Source: Austropuccinia psidii (Eukaryota > Basidiomycota > Pucciniomycetes > Pucciniales > Sphaerophragmiaceae). Taken from it: a stretch of 64,000 nt of DNA. Numbering within the stretch: position 1 is the stretch's first letter; every line of letters begins with the position of its first letter. A program made the position numbers and the translations under genes. The notes beneath the pieces were generated by a model. That model was given only the letters and a program-made list of their open reading frames with translations, was not told where the DNA came from and did not search any database. The stretch is from NCBI GenBank assembly GCA_023105745.1, contig JALGQZ010000004.1, forward strand, positions 8,753,951 through 8,817,950, read 5' to 3'. This document shows positions 33,431 through 46,721 of the stretch, one piece after another.

Positions 33431-35314
33431 ATAAAAGTCATACAATGGTTAAATGTATTATTTAAAAACTTTTGGAAATAATTCATTAGTCATGAGACAG
33501 TTAATGATCTCAATAAAAAGGATTCTTATGACTAAGAATTGGTATAACCAGCTGTCATTCCTTGATATTGACTACTGTTACTATTCCAAGGATTCATTAT
33601 TTGCCTTTCCAAGTCCAAAAAAAAGTTTATTAAATCCCTTTTGGACTAGTTTCCTTGACAGAGACTAGCTTGGAACAGGTATCATCTGACAGATAGTAAG
33701 AATCACAACACAAGATAAGATACTTCAAAAATCATTAAAGATACAATGCTTGGTTTATAATCCTTAAAAATTCTCCCCCAATGTAGAAAGTTTCAATCTG
33801 AAATATTTACACTTTTCTTCATAAGGCTAAAAGATTTAATTATTGGGAAGATTTCCGTATTGTTATGTAGGATTAAAATATGTAAAAATTCACATAAAAG
33901 ACAGTTGTTACTTTATAACTCAATAGCAGTCAGAATTTTGTGAAATATATGCTGAAGTGAAGAATATATAATATGAATATCATATGCTTCACCACTTCTT
34001 AGCCATTTCTGGGGTTGCATCCACTTAGGATCACTTAATTGGTAAGCTTAGTAATTTCACTTAACTACAATTGGTTAAATAATCAATCCCAAGGTGTTGA
34101 ATTGTTTCCCATCTCATGCTATTGAAGCTGACACAATCTTCCAAATCCATATAATTAGTAGTCAGTGTAAAGCATAAGAAGAGCTCTATTTTGATATTCT
34201 TCCACAATCAATTAACCTTATAACCAAATCTCAACTACTATAATTACTTCCTGTCTTGCAGACTTATGATTTAAATTTTCAATTCATTTTTTTTATATGG
34301 ACCACCCATGAGACCCCTCATGATCAAGTTCTCTCAGTAGGATAGTTTTTTGGAAGTGAATTTGGTAACCAAAAATGAAGGACAGGATTTCAACTGCCGC
34401 CCCCATGGGGTCTCCTACGTACTAGGACTTCAAATATTTAAAAGAAAATAAATTGGAAGATATTACTATAAGTAAAATTATCACAATCATAAGATGTTAT
34501 ATTGTCAAATTCTTTTGTAATATTTGAGTTCAAATCCACAGCATTTCTCTTTAGCTTTAATCAAAATTCTTAGTACGTTGAGTTTCTGTGAATTAAAGGT
34601 GTTTAAATTATTATTGACATGATTTATTTCTGTTTTACCTTTTTTGTATTAATTTTAAACTTTTGGAGTTGATTCAACTCTTTTTGAAATGATAATTTTA
34701 TTTTTTATTGTGAAAATTTCCTCTCAAATATTTTTAAGGATATACTCCTTAAGATTATTCTTCTATAATGATTTTCTCAAATATTCCTTTTTCCACAAAT
34801 ATTCATTTTAGCATGGATGATTTTATTTTCAGTATTTCTGACTCCAGTGTAACAATATCATTCTTATCTTAACATACTTAGGTAGCACATTTTGATAATA
34901 ATATGATTATATCATACAATTACTAAGTAATTTTTTCAGAAGTATATACAAGTAACCTTATGTTTTATGAATTAATATTACAATATTGATTTTGAATTCA
35001 TTAATGATTTATACCTTGTGGCTATGATAGATTTTTGATTATATTTTTTTGTTCCAATAAAAGCCATATTAAATGAATGTTTTTTTACTAGTACTTCCAT
35101 ATAAACACCTTAGAATAGTATTTGTTGTGCAGCTTTTTAAAAGCCTTATTTTTCAGTGGTTGAGTCTTAAAATGTTACTTCAACACCAAATGATGATATA
35201 AATGGTGAAAATTAATTTTGACAAGATGCTTCTGTCACAATATTGAGCTGGTATTTGAATAAATGTTTTCCAATTAAAATTATGAATGCCTCAAATCAAA
35301 TTAAAAATACATAT
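33431..35314. other. AT-rich sequence, probably LTR interior decay
   Basis: No gene recognised. A GC-richer patch at 34381-34437 can fold but is not a tRNA. The rest may be the downstream part of relic L4. Confidence 0.35.
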
Positions 35315-36900
35315 TGTGAGAATTGAGGTAAGTTTTAAATACACAAATAAGCCACAAATTATTCTTAAAACAACTCGCTCAGTATGAAAACCCCACTGGT
35401 AATGTGTATACTCAGAATTTATCATTTTTTGACAGAGAAACAGATTAATGCATTTTTTTGAGTAAGTAAATACATGGATTGAAGACCAGTATTGAATTAT
35501 ACCCTTGATTTTAGCCAGGGTCTCTCCACAAGGTTTCTTAAGTAAAAATAACTCTAAGAGGAAGTAAAATTGAAAATATTTAAATACCTAATGATCAATG
35601 CCACATGAAATATGTGTGAATTGTTTTTGTTTTTGCATTCTTGAGTAAGAAAAATGGTATTTTGGAGAAACTCATGTTAGATGCACATTGGTATGAGTGT
35701 AACACAGTTCTATATATTTTAGAAGTACTTTAGTATTACATACCATATGGATGTAGCCTTGTATATATATACACTTAAGATCATAATAGTTATTTTTAAG
35801 CAAAAATGGCCAGAGGGCACAGAAATCAAGGAACAGAGCTAAGAAACACCAATCTCTCGGAGTGTCAGGCTGAGTCTATGATGAAGCTATAATGATACTA
35901 TTTCAAGCTTTAACTATGACTGTGACACAGTGAGATTTATTCAAAAAGGTTTGAAGATGATGATAATTGGTTAAAAATAATGTATTAAGGGCTTTACTAT
36001 TAATAAATAGTGGTTGTGAGCACTGTTGAAAGCCCTGGGTGAAGTCTTACCAGTTGGGTCACTATAATAGGGACTACAATACTAAAGTTTAAAGTATAAC
36101 CTGATTATTGTCCAAGAGTATAATTGTTTTTGAAAGTTGTACTACGTAGGAATTCAAGAGCAGGATGAGGAAAACCTTTTCTGGTGGAGAAAAGGCCCCT
36201 TTTTATCCTAAACTTGGGTGAAAAGTCTTCTAGGCCTTTCCATGTAGAGGAAGTGAAGATTTTCCACTGACAAGGACTGGGTTGTGGTTTTCAAAAGGCC
36301 TGTTTAGCCTTTATTGGGCTCAGATGTGGTTCAAAGGGCAGTTATCACCAATACAGGGTGAAACCTTTCATATGGGGACCACATAGCCCTCTTCTGAAGT
36401 GTATTATGCATAAAATGTTGTACAGAACATGTACAGGACCCCAGTATTGACCAAAGTATGAGGTATTGAAGTATAAACAAGCCTCTTTGTCTGTTTGACA
36501 CCTCATAATCATAGTTATGGGAGATTATCCCACAGTAAGGCTGTAATGGTCTAACTGTGGGATTTTGACCTTAAAACTTCCATATCTTTGTCTGTTTTTG
36601 AGATATCAATCTCAAATTTGTTTCATTGTGTAGCCCTGCATGTATTCTACACAGTGGTACCTCAATTGATATGGCTATCATTAAATATGGAAAAGGTATG
36701 CCATGTACAAGATGTTTTGTACATATGTATGATTTGCTTAAAATCTGTATGGAGCTTGTTTTCCCCATAACCATTGGATATCCCTGATTGTGCTCTTTTC
36801 AAAAAGACCCCACTTTAGGTATCTTACACTAAAACTATAGAAGCTAAATGGGAAGTGAATATTTTGTTCACCCTTATTTGACCTTATTTTGGCTATAACT
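35315..36900 (+). repeat. LTR relic L5 (B-type head)
   Basis: It opens TGTGAGAATTGAGGTAAG, with AATAAGCCACAAATTATT after it, and shares the GAGTAAGTAAA, ATAACTCTAAGAGG and GGCCAGAGGGCACA-type blocks with the other relics. Its right end is not defined. The interior between 36000 and 36900 is less AT-rich than the flanks. Confidence 0.55.
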
Positions 36901-37008
36901 CCTGTAGTTCTGGTGCTAGCTCAATTTGGCTAGTACCTTTGGATAGCCCTAAATTAGATATTAAATTTTAATACTGATTTGATGGGGTTAAGCCTCTTCC
37001 TCTGGATT

Positions 37009-37320
37009 TCAGATGAGAGGTGACAAATAAAGTTTATTCTCAGCAACAACTTTGTTATTCCTTGTTCTATGATGGTGGGACTTGTGTTTTTTGAGAGTGG
37101 TGGGGTTCCTCTTTCTTTTGATGCCTTTTGAGCTGATTTGGCTCAGCTCCATGCTGTGGTGGTATCTTTGATTTACCATTGTTTTATGGTATTCGGCTGT
37201 CATGCTTGTGCTCTGGTTTTGAGTCACAGGGTGACAGGGAGCTCTTGTATGTGGATGGACTCGCCACTGGGCTCCAAAACTGATATCAGCTTAATTAATC
37301 AAAACACTTTTGATCCATAT
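37009..37320 (-). other. GC-richer block with an open minus frame, unknown
   Basis: On the minus strand the frame is open from about 37310 to 37009 (ATG at 37227) and gives a basic, His/Lys/Ser-rich sequence (MTQNQSTSMTAEYHK, then KGIKRKRNPTTLKKHK). Composition differs from the surroundings. It may be a remnant of a repeat rather than a gene. I do not recognise it. Confidence 0.25.
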
Positions 37321-37329
37321 TAATGAAGA

Positions 37330-39929
37330 CTAAACCTCATTAAATAATGAGAAAATAGAAGCCAGAAACTATTATCAATGCCACAAGGAGGTAATGACCT
37401 CCTTAGACACCCATATCCTGTCAAATATTAAATATTTTTCATAAAAACAATCACCAAGTAATTTGAATCAATTTTGGGGCAAGTAATAAAAATATTATTT
37501 CAAAGAAAATGATAAAATATTAAAATTAATTCAAAGTACAATTATTCATAAATTCATCTTTAATGCTAATAGCCAATTTATAGAGGTCTTATCTGTAATA
37601 ACAACCAAAAGTATTTGTAAGCTCCAAGCCTTAATTTAAAGTATTACTTATAGTACATTTTCTATGATTCTTCATATAACACTTAATTTTTGCAAAATTC
37701 ACAGAAATTACAACCTTAGCTACACCTAGCAATAAAAGTAATAAAATTGATCAATTAATGATATGTTTAATATAAAATGATATTCACATCAATCACTCTA
37801 ATATTTCTTAACCATAAATGGGTTTGTAACCATAATATACCATTATATTAGTAATTATTATAATTTGATGTGAGGTTGTAACCAAATATGGTTACAGCTT
37901 TCTCACCTGATTATTTTTAACTTGAACTCTTTTCATGTATTGATGAACTAGCTTTAGTATTTCAAAATGCCTTTGATTAATGTTTTTTCCACATCTTATC
38001 ATCATTTAAGCTTATACAAAAACTCAATCTAATATGATTACTTACAAGCTATGATGAAAGTAATATTAAATATCTTAAATATTTTCAAATATTCTCAAAA
38101 GATTTTAAATCAAAAATATGACCATATTAATACTTAAACAAGCTTCTGTGTATTTTCTATATATTCTGTTGTAAATCTGCAAGTTCTAATTATAAAACTT
38201 ACTCAAAACCATCAAGAGTATAATTCTATTCTTTCTAAAGGTGTTTAGCTATGATTTGTTTCTTTATTCTGTTAATTTTATATCAATTTTTTACCTTGAT
38301 GATTTATTTCACAGTTCTAAAACTAAGTATTATCAATTTTTATATATAATTTCTGAAAAAACTTTATAAAAAGTATATTAATTAGCTTTATTTCTCTGAA
38401 ATGATACTATCTAGTTCTTATAGTTCCTTAATTATTCATTGTTATTTGAAAACTATCTTTCAAGATTTATTGACTCTGGTTGAGAAAATATTACTCTTAT
38501 CTTAATATTGTTGGTAACATATTTTTATAAGATGTGTCTATGAACCTCTTGATAATATTACCATTAATGAGGAGTATTGTGAATTTTCTTATGAAATACA
38601 ATAAATGAACTTATTATAACCAAAAAAACTATTAATTGCTTACTTATTTATTTTACTTGCTATACACTACTAGTGACCATAACAGTAAGGAGTAATTGTA
38701 TACTAGAATAAATTACAAGAAGTATTAATTATAGAGCTTCTTATTAAAATAATATAAAATGATTTTAATTTAAAATTATCCTTTGTAAGAATAAGTATAG
38801 TAGTAATTATTGAAGGAAACTGAACACTAGAGGAAATATTTATAAATAAATTCAAAATACTTACCAATAATCCAATTATAACTTGAAAATAATTGGAAGA
38901 GTGATTTGACATATTATTTGTGGATTTAAAAGAACGAAATAGATTTATAGCAGTAATAAAACAATATAAAAGCTGAAGACTATTGATAGTAGTATATCTC
39001 TTTGATTTAAAAACCTTTCTTATTGATTCTTAAAGAATTAAAACAATTAAGAAAAGATTAACTAATACTTACTTGTTGGTACTTATGGTAATATTGAATA
39101 ATAACATGATGATTGACAAAAACAGCAAGCATAGGACTCTTTTAACTCTATAAAATATCACATAGGAATTCAATGGAGAAAGCTGAAAACCAAGTGAGTG
39201 AGAAACCTTCTCTCCTAATTTTTTTTATTATAACATCACTTGTAGTCATTTGAAATCATCATATTTACTTAATTGAGTCAATTTACATGTTTACCAACCC
39301 ATTTATGGTTAAGAAATAAAGGAATAACAACTGTAAATAGTTTTTTTAATTCAAAATAAAATATAATTTTGCAAATTCCTCAATTTTATTGAAAATTTGA
39401 TCAAAAGTTGTATTCTCCATGAATTTTTGAAGATTCAGTGTTTTGCATGGAATTATCAAAAATGGAATGTAATTAAAACTTTTAATTTGAGCTCTAAAAT
39501 TATTATTATTATTGTTTTTGGTATTTATTATCCCTTTCTATATTGGCTCTTAAATATTCAGAGATATTCAGGAATAATTGTATTTTGAATGAATTTTTGA
39601 AGTTTTTACCTCATTTCTTTGTAGAAAAGCAAAGAGTATAGTTACAACTGGTTGCCATGGAGTAAGTTCACTGATATTAGCTTAAAAAAGGGTTTTGATT
39701 AATCTTTTAGAGTTTATAAATGGAAAATAATCAATAATGGACATGGTTACATGAGTCAGAGTTTCTCATTACCTCCTTGTCATGTCAAAATAGTAGCTTA
39801 TTTGCTATTTTCTCATGATTGAATGGGGGTTTAACTTTGTAACAAGGTTCCCAAAGATTTTTGATAGACTTATTGGGCCATTATAGCCCATAAATCCAAT
39901 CTCTAGAGAAGGCCAACCCTTAGAGGTGT
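37330..39929. other. AT-rich gene-poor stretch
   Basis: No gene or defined element recognised. A stretch near 38490-38530 (CTTAATATTGTTGGTAAC) resembles the tail of B-type LTRs and may be the end of L5, but this is weak. Confidence 0.35.
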
Positions 39930-40454
39930 CAGAAGTTGGGTAGCCTGGCTCTCTTTGATGTCTTTTGTCCCCCTTCACTATTTTAATGTTAAAAATAATA
40001 ATTCAGGCTTGAAGACTGATATCCACTATGGCTGTATCAAACCTGTGTGTAAGACTAGAGTAATATAAAGTGAAAAAAACACTCATAAAACTATCCTGAG
40101 TGTATATGTAACATTAGATTTATCACATTCCCATGATTTTGGCTTGAAATTGCAAAAAACAAAAAAATTCACAATTCATTTATGTGATATTGATGATATT
40201 GTTTTGAATTATTTTCCATATTACCACCTCATAGATTTAATTGAAGCTTATTCACCCTGTGGAGCTGCCCTGGGGGAATATTTGTGTAAAATCCAAACCT
40301 GGCCTTAAATTGGTGGATTTACTTACAAAAAAAAGTTATTCATCTTTTTTTAAATGCAAAATGATGAGTTCTTATGGGTTGTTAATAGCTCAAAGGTTAT
40401 ATTTATATTCATTGTGGCCTATTTGGGTATGTAAAATGTACCTCAAGGCTCACA
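39930..40454 (-). repeat. LTR relic L6 (B-type head, minus strand)
   Basis: On the minus strand it starts at 40454 with TGTGAGCCTTGAGGTAC, then TACCCAAATAGGCCACAA. It continues with GTAAGTAAATCC, GGATTTTACAC and GGGGGACAAAAGACA blocks in the same order as relic L4. The outer edge is clear; the inner end is not. Confidence 0.65.
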
Positions 40455-43007
40455 AGCTTGGTGATAGATTAGCTATTTTACATAGTTATTAAGAAAATGA
40501 TTTTTTAGATGATATAATAAAATATATCTTAGAATAAATATGTCTATATAATTGATTTCCAATTAATTATATATTTATATTGTGGCTATAAGAAGGTTTC
40601 TTCTATTTTATTAATTCCTTTTAAACTTGAGCTTTGTATGCAACCCCTTATCTAAAACATCAAGATGATATTTGAAACTTATTCAAATATTCCTTACTAT
40701 CTTTGGCAATTATTTTCTGGTTATTCCAATTCTGGTGACCCTTTTTCTCATTGATGGTATGTAAGAAATTAAAATCAATCTTCTTTTTTGTCATATTTCT
40801 ACAATATAGTTCGCTTTTGGCTTGATATGTAGGTTGACTCACATGTCATATAAAAATGACTAGTGTTAAAAAAGTGAATTCTCATGGATATTGGTGACAC
40901 AGAGGAAATTTTTAGGAGGCCATCTAAAATATGGAAATAATAACAAAGGAAAGTTTATTTGAGGAGGAATATTTGAAAAATTTAATATGTTGAAACAAGT
41001 TGAAATTTTAAGTTTAGATCTGGAAGGCAAGAAGAAAAGTATGAAATAAATTATAAGGAACCAAAGAATTTTGGGTTGAAGTGAAGCTACCATCAGTAGC
41101 CTCAGTGAAATTAGAAATAATATGACACTTTTAGAATTTGAAATAAGAATGATAAGTTTAGAGTGTTATTATGGAATGAGGATTTTAAGTGAAGTAAATA
41201 AAAAATAAATATAAATTCTCCCTATCTTTCATGTCCTTCTTATTGAGAAATATAAATTCTGTAAAGAATATAACTATAGATGAGATCAATAATTTCATGG
41301 GAATGGGTCATATCCATTATTTAAAAATATTTAAAATATATAGAAATGAAACAACCCAAAACACTGAGTAGTGAATATGTATATTTCAGTTAAATATCAA
41401 TTTTAACAACAAAAACCAATTCCTCATTAAAGAAGATATTTATTATTGATTTTAATACTCTGAATACAATTCATTTTAAAATAATAATCCTTGGAAGTTC
41501 AGCTTGGTGTGAAAATCTATTCATATATAATCCTTACATTAGGAAGAGAAATTTGAGAAAAACAAATCTCAACAAGATATGGTATTCTAAAAACCTGGTA
41601 TGCTAGAGTTAATATGGCTTAAGTTTGAAGTTAAAATTTGAAACTACTCTTCCACCTTTAGATATTCAAAGGTTTAATTTTTAAAAAATAGAAAAATAGA
41701 GTTTACTATGACCCTACTGTTAATAACAATACATTTAAAAGATATTTTAACAACAGTATATAAAACTATATCAATTATTCCTTATCATAAAGTATATGAC
41801 TTTGATTATTTACAAGAAACCATTCGATTTTAAAAATAGGCATCATGATACACTTATCTATAGCTCAATTAGAGGTCCGTTAGAAATAAAACATTTACAA
41901 TATCATTCATCATAACCTCACACATGTGTTTTGTATTGATTCTGAAATGTGAGAGATTTCCCCAGACATCTGGCATTCCCTCCGAAAGGTTCTTTCACTC
42001 CATATTAGGAAAAAATGCCATGGTTGTGGTTACCTAACCACAAAGAAAGCCTATGGCAAATTTCAGGGCCATAGGGAGTACTTCTAACCTAAATTACTCT
42101 ACTACTATAAAAGTATAGAGGTAAGAAGAGCTATTAAAGTTCCCAGAAGGTACAAAAGGAGACTCCTTCCTCACCAAATTGGCTCCTTGTTCATTAAAAT
42201 TGGTTCTTCTATGGTATAGCTATCTTAAATAGTATCACCCTTAGGATTATGTGTCTATCATCAAAAGTTTGAATATTCTTCATAGTCTTCTGTATACCAT
42301 TGAATAAAGTAATTTTTAAAATTAAAAATTATTACTAATTGAAAATAAAGCTCAAAATAATGCACAAATATTACAAAAATTGTGAAAAAGATCATTATAC
42401 ACTCAAAGTGGTTTTCAAAAAACTGCATTTCTATCTCATGGGATACTCCAAGATTTATAACTAACTTCCAGGAAGTGCTGATCAAAACCTATTTCTCAGA
42501 TATTTAATTAAAATCATTTCCAAAACACTTCATGGTTTAAAAGACAAATATCAATAATAGGGGTTTAAAACCTATTAAATCCCATCTTCCAATACCATGG
42601 GGGTTGTATTCTAAATATCACAGGGAAAACCCATCATTTTCATGTGTAAGCTATGTGGAATGCTATCTGAGCTCCCTTTTTCTTTGAAAACTACTAGACC
42701 TCTGAAATTTACATATGAAAACTCAATCAAATGAGAATTCACTATAAACTATTCATTTTTCTGATCCCTGAGGAATATTTTACATTTCCAAAGGACTCAC
42801 AAAAGTTCCTCATTAAAAATTCTAACTAATGAACTTGAGATTATATTTTAATATAAATATATTCAAGCAAACTCTGAAGTAATTAATTCAAATATGAATT
42901 TTACTACACCATTGGATTCTCCATCTGATTTTACCTAGGGTCACAGCATAAAGTATCATACCATAAACTCAATATTTTCTCCTACAAAGACCAAAATAGA
43001 ATGTTGG
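40455..43007. other. AT-rich gene-poor stretch with one TATA-like site
   Basis: No gene recognised. A good TATA-like box (CTATAAAAGTATAG) lies at 42105-42118 with no obvious coding frame after it; it could belong to an old LTR. Confidence 0.35.
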
Positions 43008-44632
43008 TGTAAGTGTAGGAATTTTTAAAATTTTTGAATTTGAATCAAGCTTTATTAAATTGAAACTAAAATGGAGTTACACCATGTATAGCTTAACTTA
43101 CCAAAAAAGTAATGAAATTAAGGTGTGGTGTGTAGTTTCAAAGTTAGCCTTGGATTTACCATACAGGTGGTAATTAATGTGGGCTCTTTGTCCAAACTAA
43201 GATAAAAATTCTATAATATGGCTTTTAAAGAATATAAAGGGAACAAAAACCAGAAAAAAAGGTGGTACAAAGGGATTCTGGTAAAAGGTGCCAGGGTACC
43301 CAAATTTTATGATCTGAATAGAGGTGTTTTTGAATTTGGCCAGCCTTAGTTACGGTTCTAAAGACAAATCCAGTGGCAGATGAGGTTCAAACCCTTCTTA
43401 GAGGCTAAAAACTTAATTCAAAGCCAAAACTAAAGCTTATTTAATTTTCAATTAAGATTTGAAGTTAAAAAATATACTATAGTGAAAAGTTTGAGTAAAA
43501 ACTCAAAATTTCCCCATAAGTAAGATGTCTTTGTTTACTTAGTTATTTTCATGAAAATTGAGTATATCAAGTTTTACCTTCCAAAAACTAATAAACAGAA
43601 TTTTGAAGTGCTCATATGGGAGATTGAAGAAGTCTCTGCTATAGCAACAATGACTTCATTTCTTGATAGTGTGAAAAGTAAATGCAAATTACCTCATAAG
43701 TAAAACCTTTTTGTTTGCTTACAAAAATCTCCAAAATTTTGAATATTTATAGTTAGATTGAAAATATACATAAAATAAGAAAATTTGGGGCTGTTCAAAA
43801 TTGAAGTTAAGAAATGTTTCTGATTGTGGAAAATGGGGGAGGATTTTGAAATAGCACTCATTCTTGAGGAATAGTGTTATAAATCCTAACTAAATGGACT
43901 GTCTAGATTAAATGGATTTGAAATAAGCGAAAATAATTTTTTTCAAAAATTATTTGTCAGCTTATTTTATCATGGACACTTTTATTGTCTTTGTAACCCT
44001 TGAAAATACCACTATAACCTTGTTGTATTATTAAAATTAGTTTTTACACTCTGTATTAAGAATATTGAGAGTATTCTAGATGTGTAAATAAATATTGGTA
44101 CTATTCATCAATTATTAGGACTTTATTCAGTATAAAAAGGCCCCTCAACACAGCCAAGAATACTCAGAATTCAACAAAACCTGAGTATAATATAATAAAT
44201 TGTAATAGATTCATTTTATTTTAATAAAAAAATTCTCTTTTAATTTTTATTTCATGAAATCAAACTCTTTTATCACAAATTAATAAGCTTATTTATATTA
44301 TTGAGTTTGTGTATCTCACAATTAGATCAACTCCTATTTATATTTCTGAATATTTCATGTATAAATTAGCTTTTAAATACTATTTTGAGATATTTTTGTA
44401 AAAATAATAAGTTTTTATTGACCCGTAGGTATTTTTCTATTTTTCTTTAGCTTTTACTATATAATTTTATTCACTTTTTATAATATTATTATAATACTAT
44501 ATTCATTGATTTATAAGTAACTCATTTCAATGTAAAATCAACTCTAATAGAAGAATTATTCTATTATTATTTTTATCTTCATAATCAACAATAATTTGTG
44601 GTGATGTTATTATTCTTGAATCAATACTTATA
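43008..44632 (+). repeat. B-related LTR relic B3
   Basis: It shows the middle of the B-type LTR in order: an ATTAAGGTGTGGTGTGTAG block (GAGGTGTTGTGTATA in B2), AAAAAGGTGGTACAAAGG and GGGTACCCAAATT, then a TATA box near 44131. Its start (TGTAAGTGTAGG at 43008) is tentative. The right end runs into the inverted-repeat element at 44633, which may have inserted into it. Confidence 0.55.
44131..44140 (+). promoter_or_regulatory. TATA box of relic B3
   Basis: CAGTATAAAAAGGCCCC lies at the same relative place as the ACATAAAAAGGG box of LTR B2 (57876-57887), supporting a plus orientation for this relic. Confidence 0.5.
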
Positions 44633-44720
44633 GGGTATTGGTAAAAACACGTAAGAGCTTACGTGTTTTTACTAAAAACTTACGTGTTTTTACCATCAAT
44701 TGGTAAAAACACGTAAGGGA
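44633..44720 (+). repeat. Left terminal inverted-repeat cluster
   Basis: Four copies of the GGTAAAAACACGTAAG word in the order forward, reverse, reverse, forward. The first begins at the element edge. Confidence 0.75.
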
Positions 44721-44859
44721 TGGTTTTTAAATGAAATATGGCTATTTATTGCATTTATGATGCCATTAATGCCATTTGTGGAATTAAAAATTCTATTTAT
44801 GGCATTAACAGTGCCATTAATGGCATTATCAATGCAATATTTCTGATGCCATTAATGCC

Positions 44860-45690
44860 ATTTATGGAATCAACAATGCCATAAATGGCATTAACAATGC
44901 CATTTATGGCATTAACAATGCCATTTATGGCATTAACAATGCCATTTATGGCATTAACAATGCCATAAATGGCATTAACATTGCCATAAATGGCATTAAC
45001 ATTGCCATAAATGGCATTAACAATGCCATTTATGGCATTAATAATGCCATAAATGGCATTAACATTGCCATAAATGGCATTAACATTGCCATAAATGGCA
45101 TTAACATTGCCATAAATGACATTAACAGTGCCATAAATGGCATTAACAGTGCCATAAATGGCATTAACAGTGCCATGAATGGCATTAACAGTGCCACAAA
45201 TGGCATTAACAGTGCCATAAATGACATTAACAGTGCCATAAATGACATTAACAGTGCCATAAATGGCATTAACAGTGGCATAAATGGCATTAACAATGCC
45301 ATTTATGCCATTAACAGTGCAATAAATGGCATTAAAAGTGCCATAAATGACATTAACAGTGCCATAAATGGTGTTAACAGTGCCATAAATGGCATTAACA
45401 ATGCCATTTATGCCATTAACAGTGCCATAAATGGCATTAACAATGCCATAAATGGCATTAACAATGCCATTTATGCCATTAACAGTGCCATAAATGGCAT
45501 TAAAAATGCCATTTATGCCATTAACAGTGCCATAAATGGCATTAACAATGCCATTTATTCCATTAACAGTGCCATAAATGGCATTAACAATGCCATTTAT
45601 GCCATTAACAGTGCCATAAATGGCATTAACAGTGCTATTAATCGCATTAACAGTGCCATTAATGGCATTATCAATGAAATATTCTTGATG
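44860..45690. repeat. 21-bp palindromic minisatellite
   Basis: About 39 units of 21 bp, each containing ATGCCATWWATGGCAT (arms of 7 bp around two A/T bases) and a TTAACA-type spacer. The AA/TT centre varies, so neighbouring units occur in both palindrome phases. As 21 is a multiple of three, both strands stay open for long distances with a 7-residue periodicity. These frames are a consequence of the repeat and I do not call them genes. Confidence 0.9.
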
Positions 45691-45763
45691 CTATTAATGC
45701 CATTTATGGCATCAACAATGCCATTTGTGGCATTAAAAATGCAACATTTCCGATGCCATTAAT

Positions 45764-45961
45764 ACCATAAATGGCATAATGACATTTATGTAACACCATA
45801 AATGGCATAATGACATTTATGTAACACCATAAATGGCATAATGACATTTATGTAACACCATAAATTGCATAATGACATTTATGTAACACCATAAATGGCA
45901 TAATGACATTTATGTAACACCATAAATGGCATAATGACATTTATGTAACACCATAAATGGC
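45764..45961. repeat. 31-bp tandem repeat, six units
   Basis: Six complete units starting at 45764, 45795, 45826, 45857, 45888 and 45919 and a partial seventh, nearly identical. Each contains ACCATAAATGGC and GACATTTATGTAAC. The unit shares its ATAAATGGCAT core with the 21-bp repeat next to it, so it probably grew from it. Confidence 0.9.
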
Positions 45962-46720
45962 ATTTTTAATTCCATTTATTTAATGCCACAAATGGAATTT
46001 TTGATTCCATAAATGGCATTTTTGATGCCATTTATGTTATAGTTAAGGCCATTAATTCCATTTTTAAGTCCGATGTTAAGGCCATTCATGCCATTTTTAA
46101 GGCCAATGTTAAGGCCATTTATGGCATTGTCAAGGCCATTAAATTCAATTTATGGCATTGCTGTAATGCCATTTATGCCAATTTTCTGGCCATAAATGGC
46201 ATCTGTATGTCATTCTTGATGCCATTTATGGAATTATTATGTCATTAGTGATGCCATTCATGGCATTTTTAATGTGATAAATGGCACTGTTAATGCCAAA
46301 AATCAAATTTTAACTTCCACTCATCATAAATTACATTTTGAATTCAATTTATGTCATAAATGGCATTTTCAATTTAATTACAAACATGAACAAAAAACAT
46401 GAAAAAATATGGACTTTTTGGGCCTACAAATGCTCTTGCAAAAAAAAACCAAAATGTTGGGCTTCTGGCTTATTATTCTCAACATTATCACCTTCATTTT
46501 AAAAAAAATTATTGAAATTCATAAGTGGGAACATTTTTAATGAATTTTTTCAAAAAAATGGGCCATTTTACCAAATTGCCCAAAATAGAAAAATTGGGCA
46601 AAAAAAAAATTGAAAAAATTTGGGGACCTTCACATCCCATGTCAGAAAAAATATGGCAAAAAAAAATGTTAAAAATTCTCAAAACTGAGCCTGAGGAATT
46701 TTTATAAAAAAATTAGGTCA
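45962..46720. other. Degenerate tail of the inverted-repeat element
   Basis: Scattered GCCATTTATGGC-like words up to about 46370, then an A-rich stretch with a short plus frame (46525-46707) of Lys-rich composition and no recognisable motif. Confidence 0.45.
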
Positions 46721-46721
46721 C

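Noticed and set aside
34381..34437. Possible tRNA (TTGAAATCC-like T-loop and GC-rich arms on the minus strand)
   Set aside because: The stems and loop lengths do not give a cloverleaf, and no anticodon arm fits.
45030..45762. Long heptad-repeat open frames on both strands
   Set aside because: They follow from a stop-free 21-bp unit; no start context or flanking domain supports a gene.
45764..45961. CRISPR-like array (six repeats of constant period)
   Set aside because: The whole 31-bp unit repeats with no unique spacers, in a eukaryotic context.
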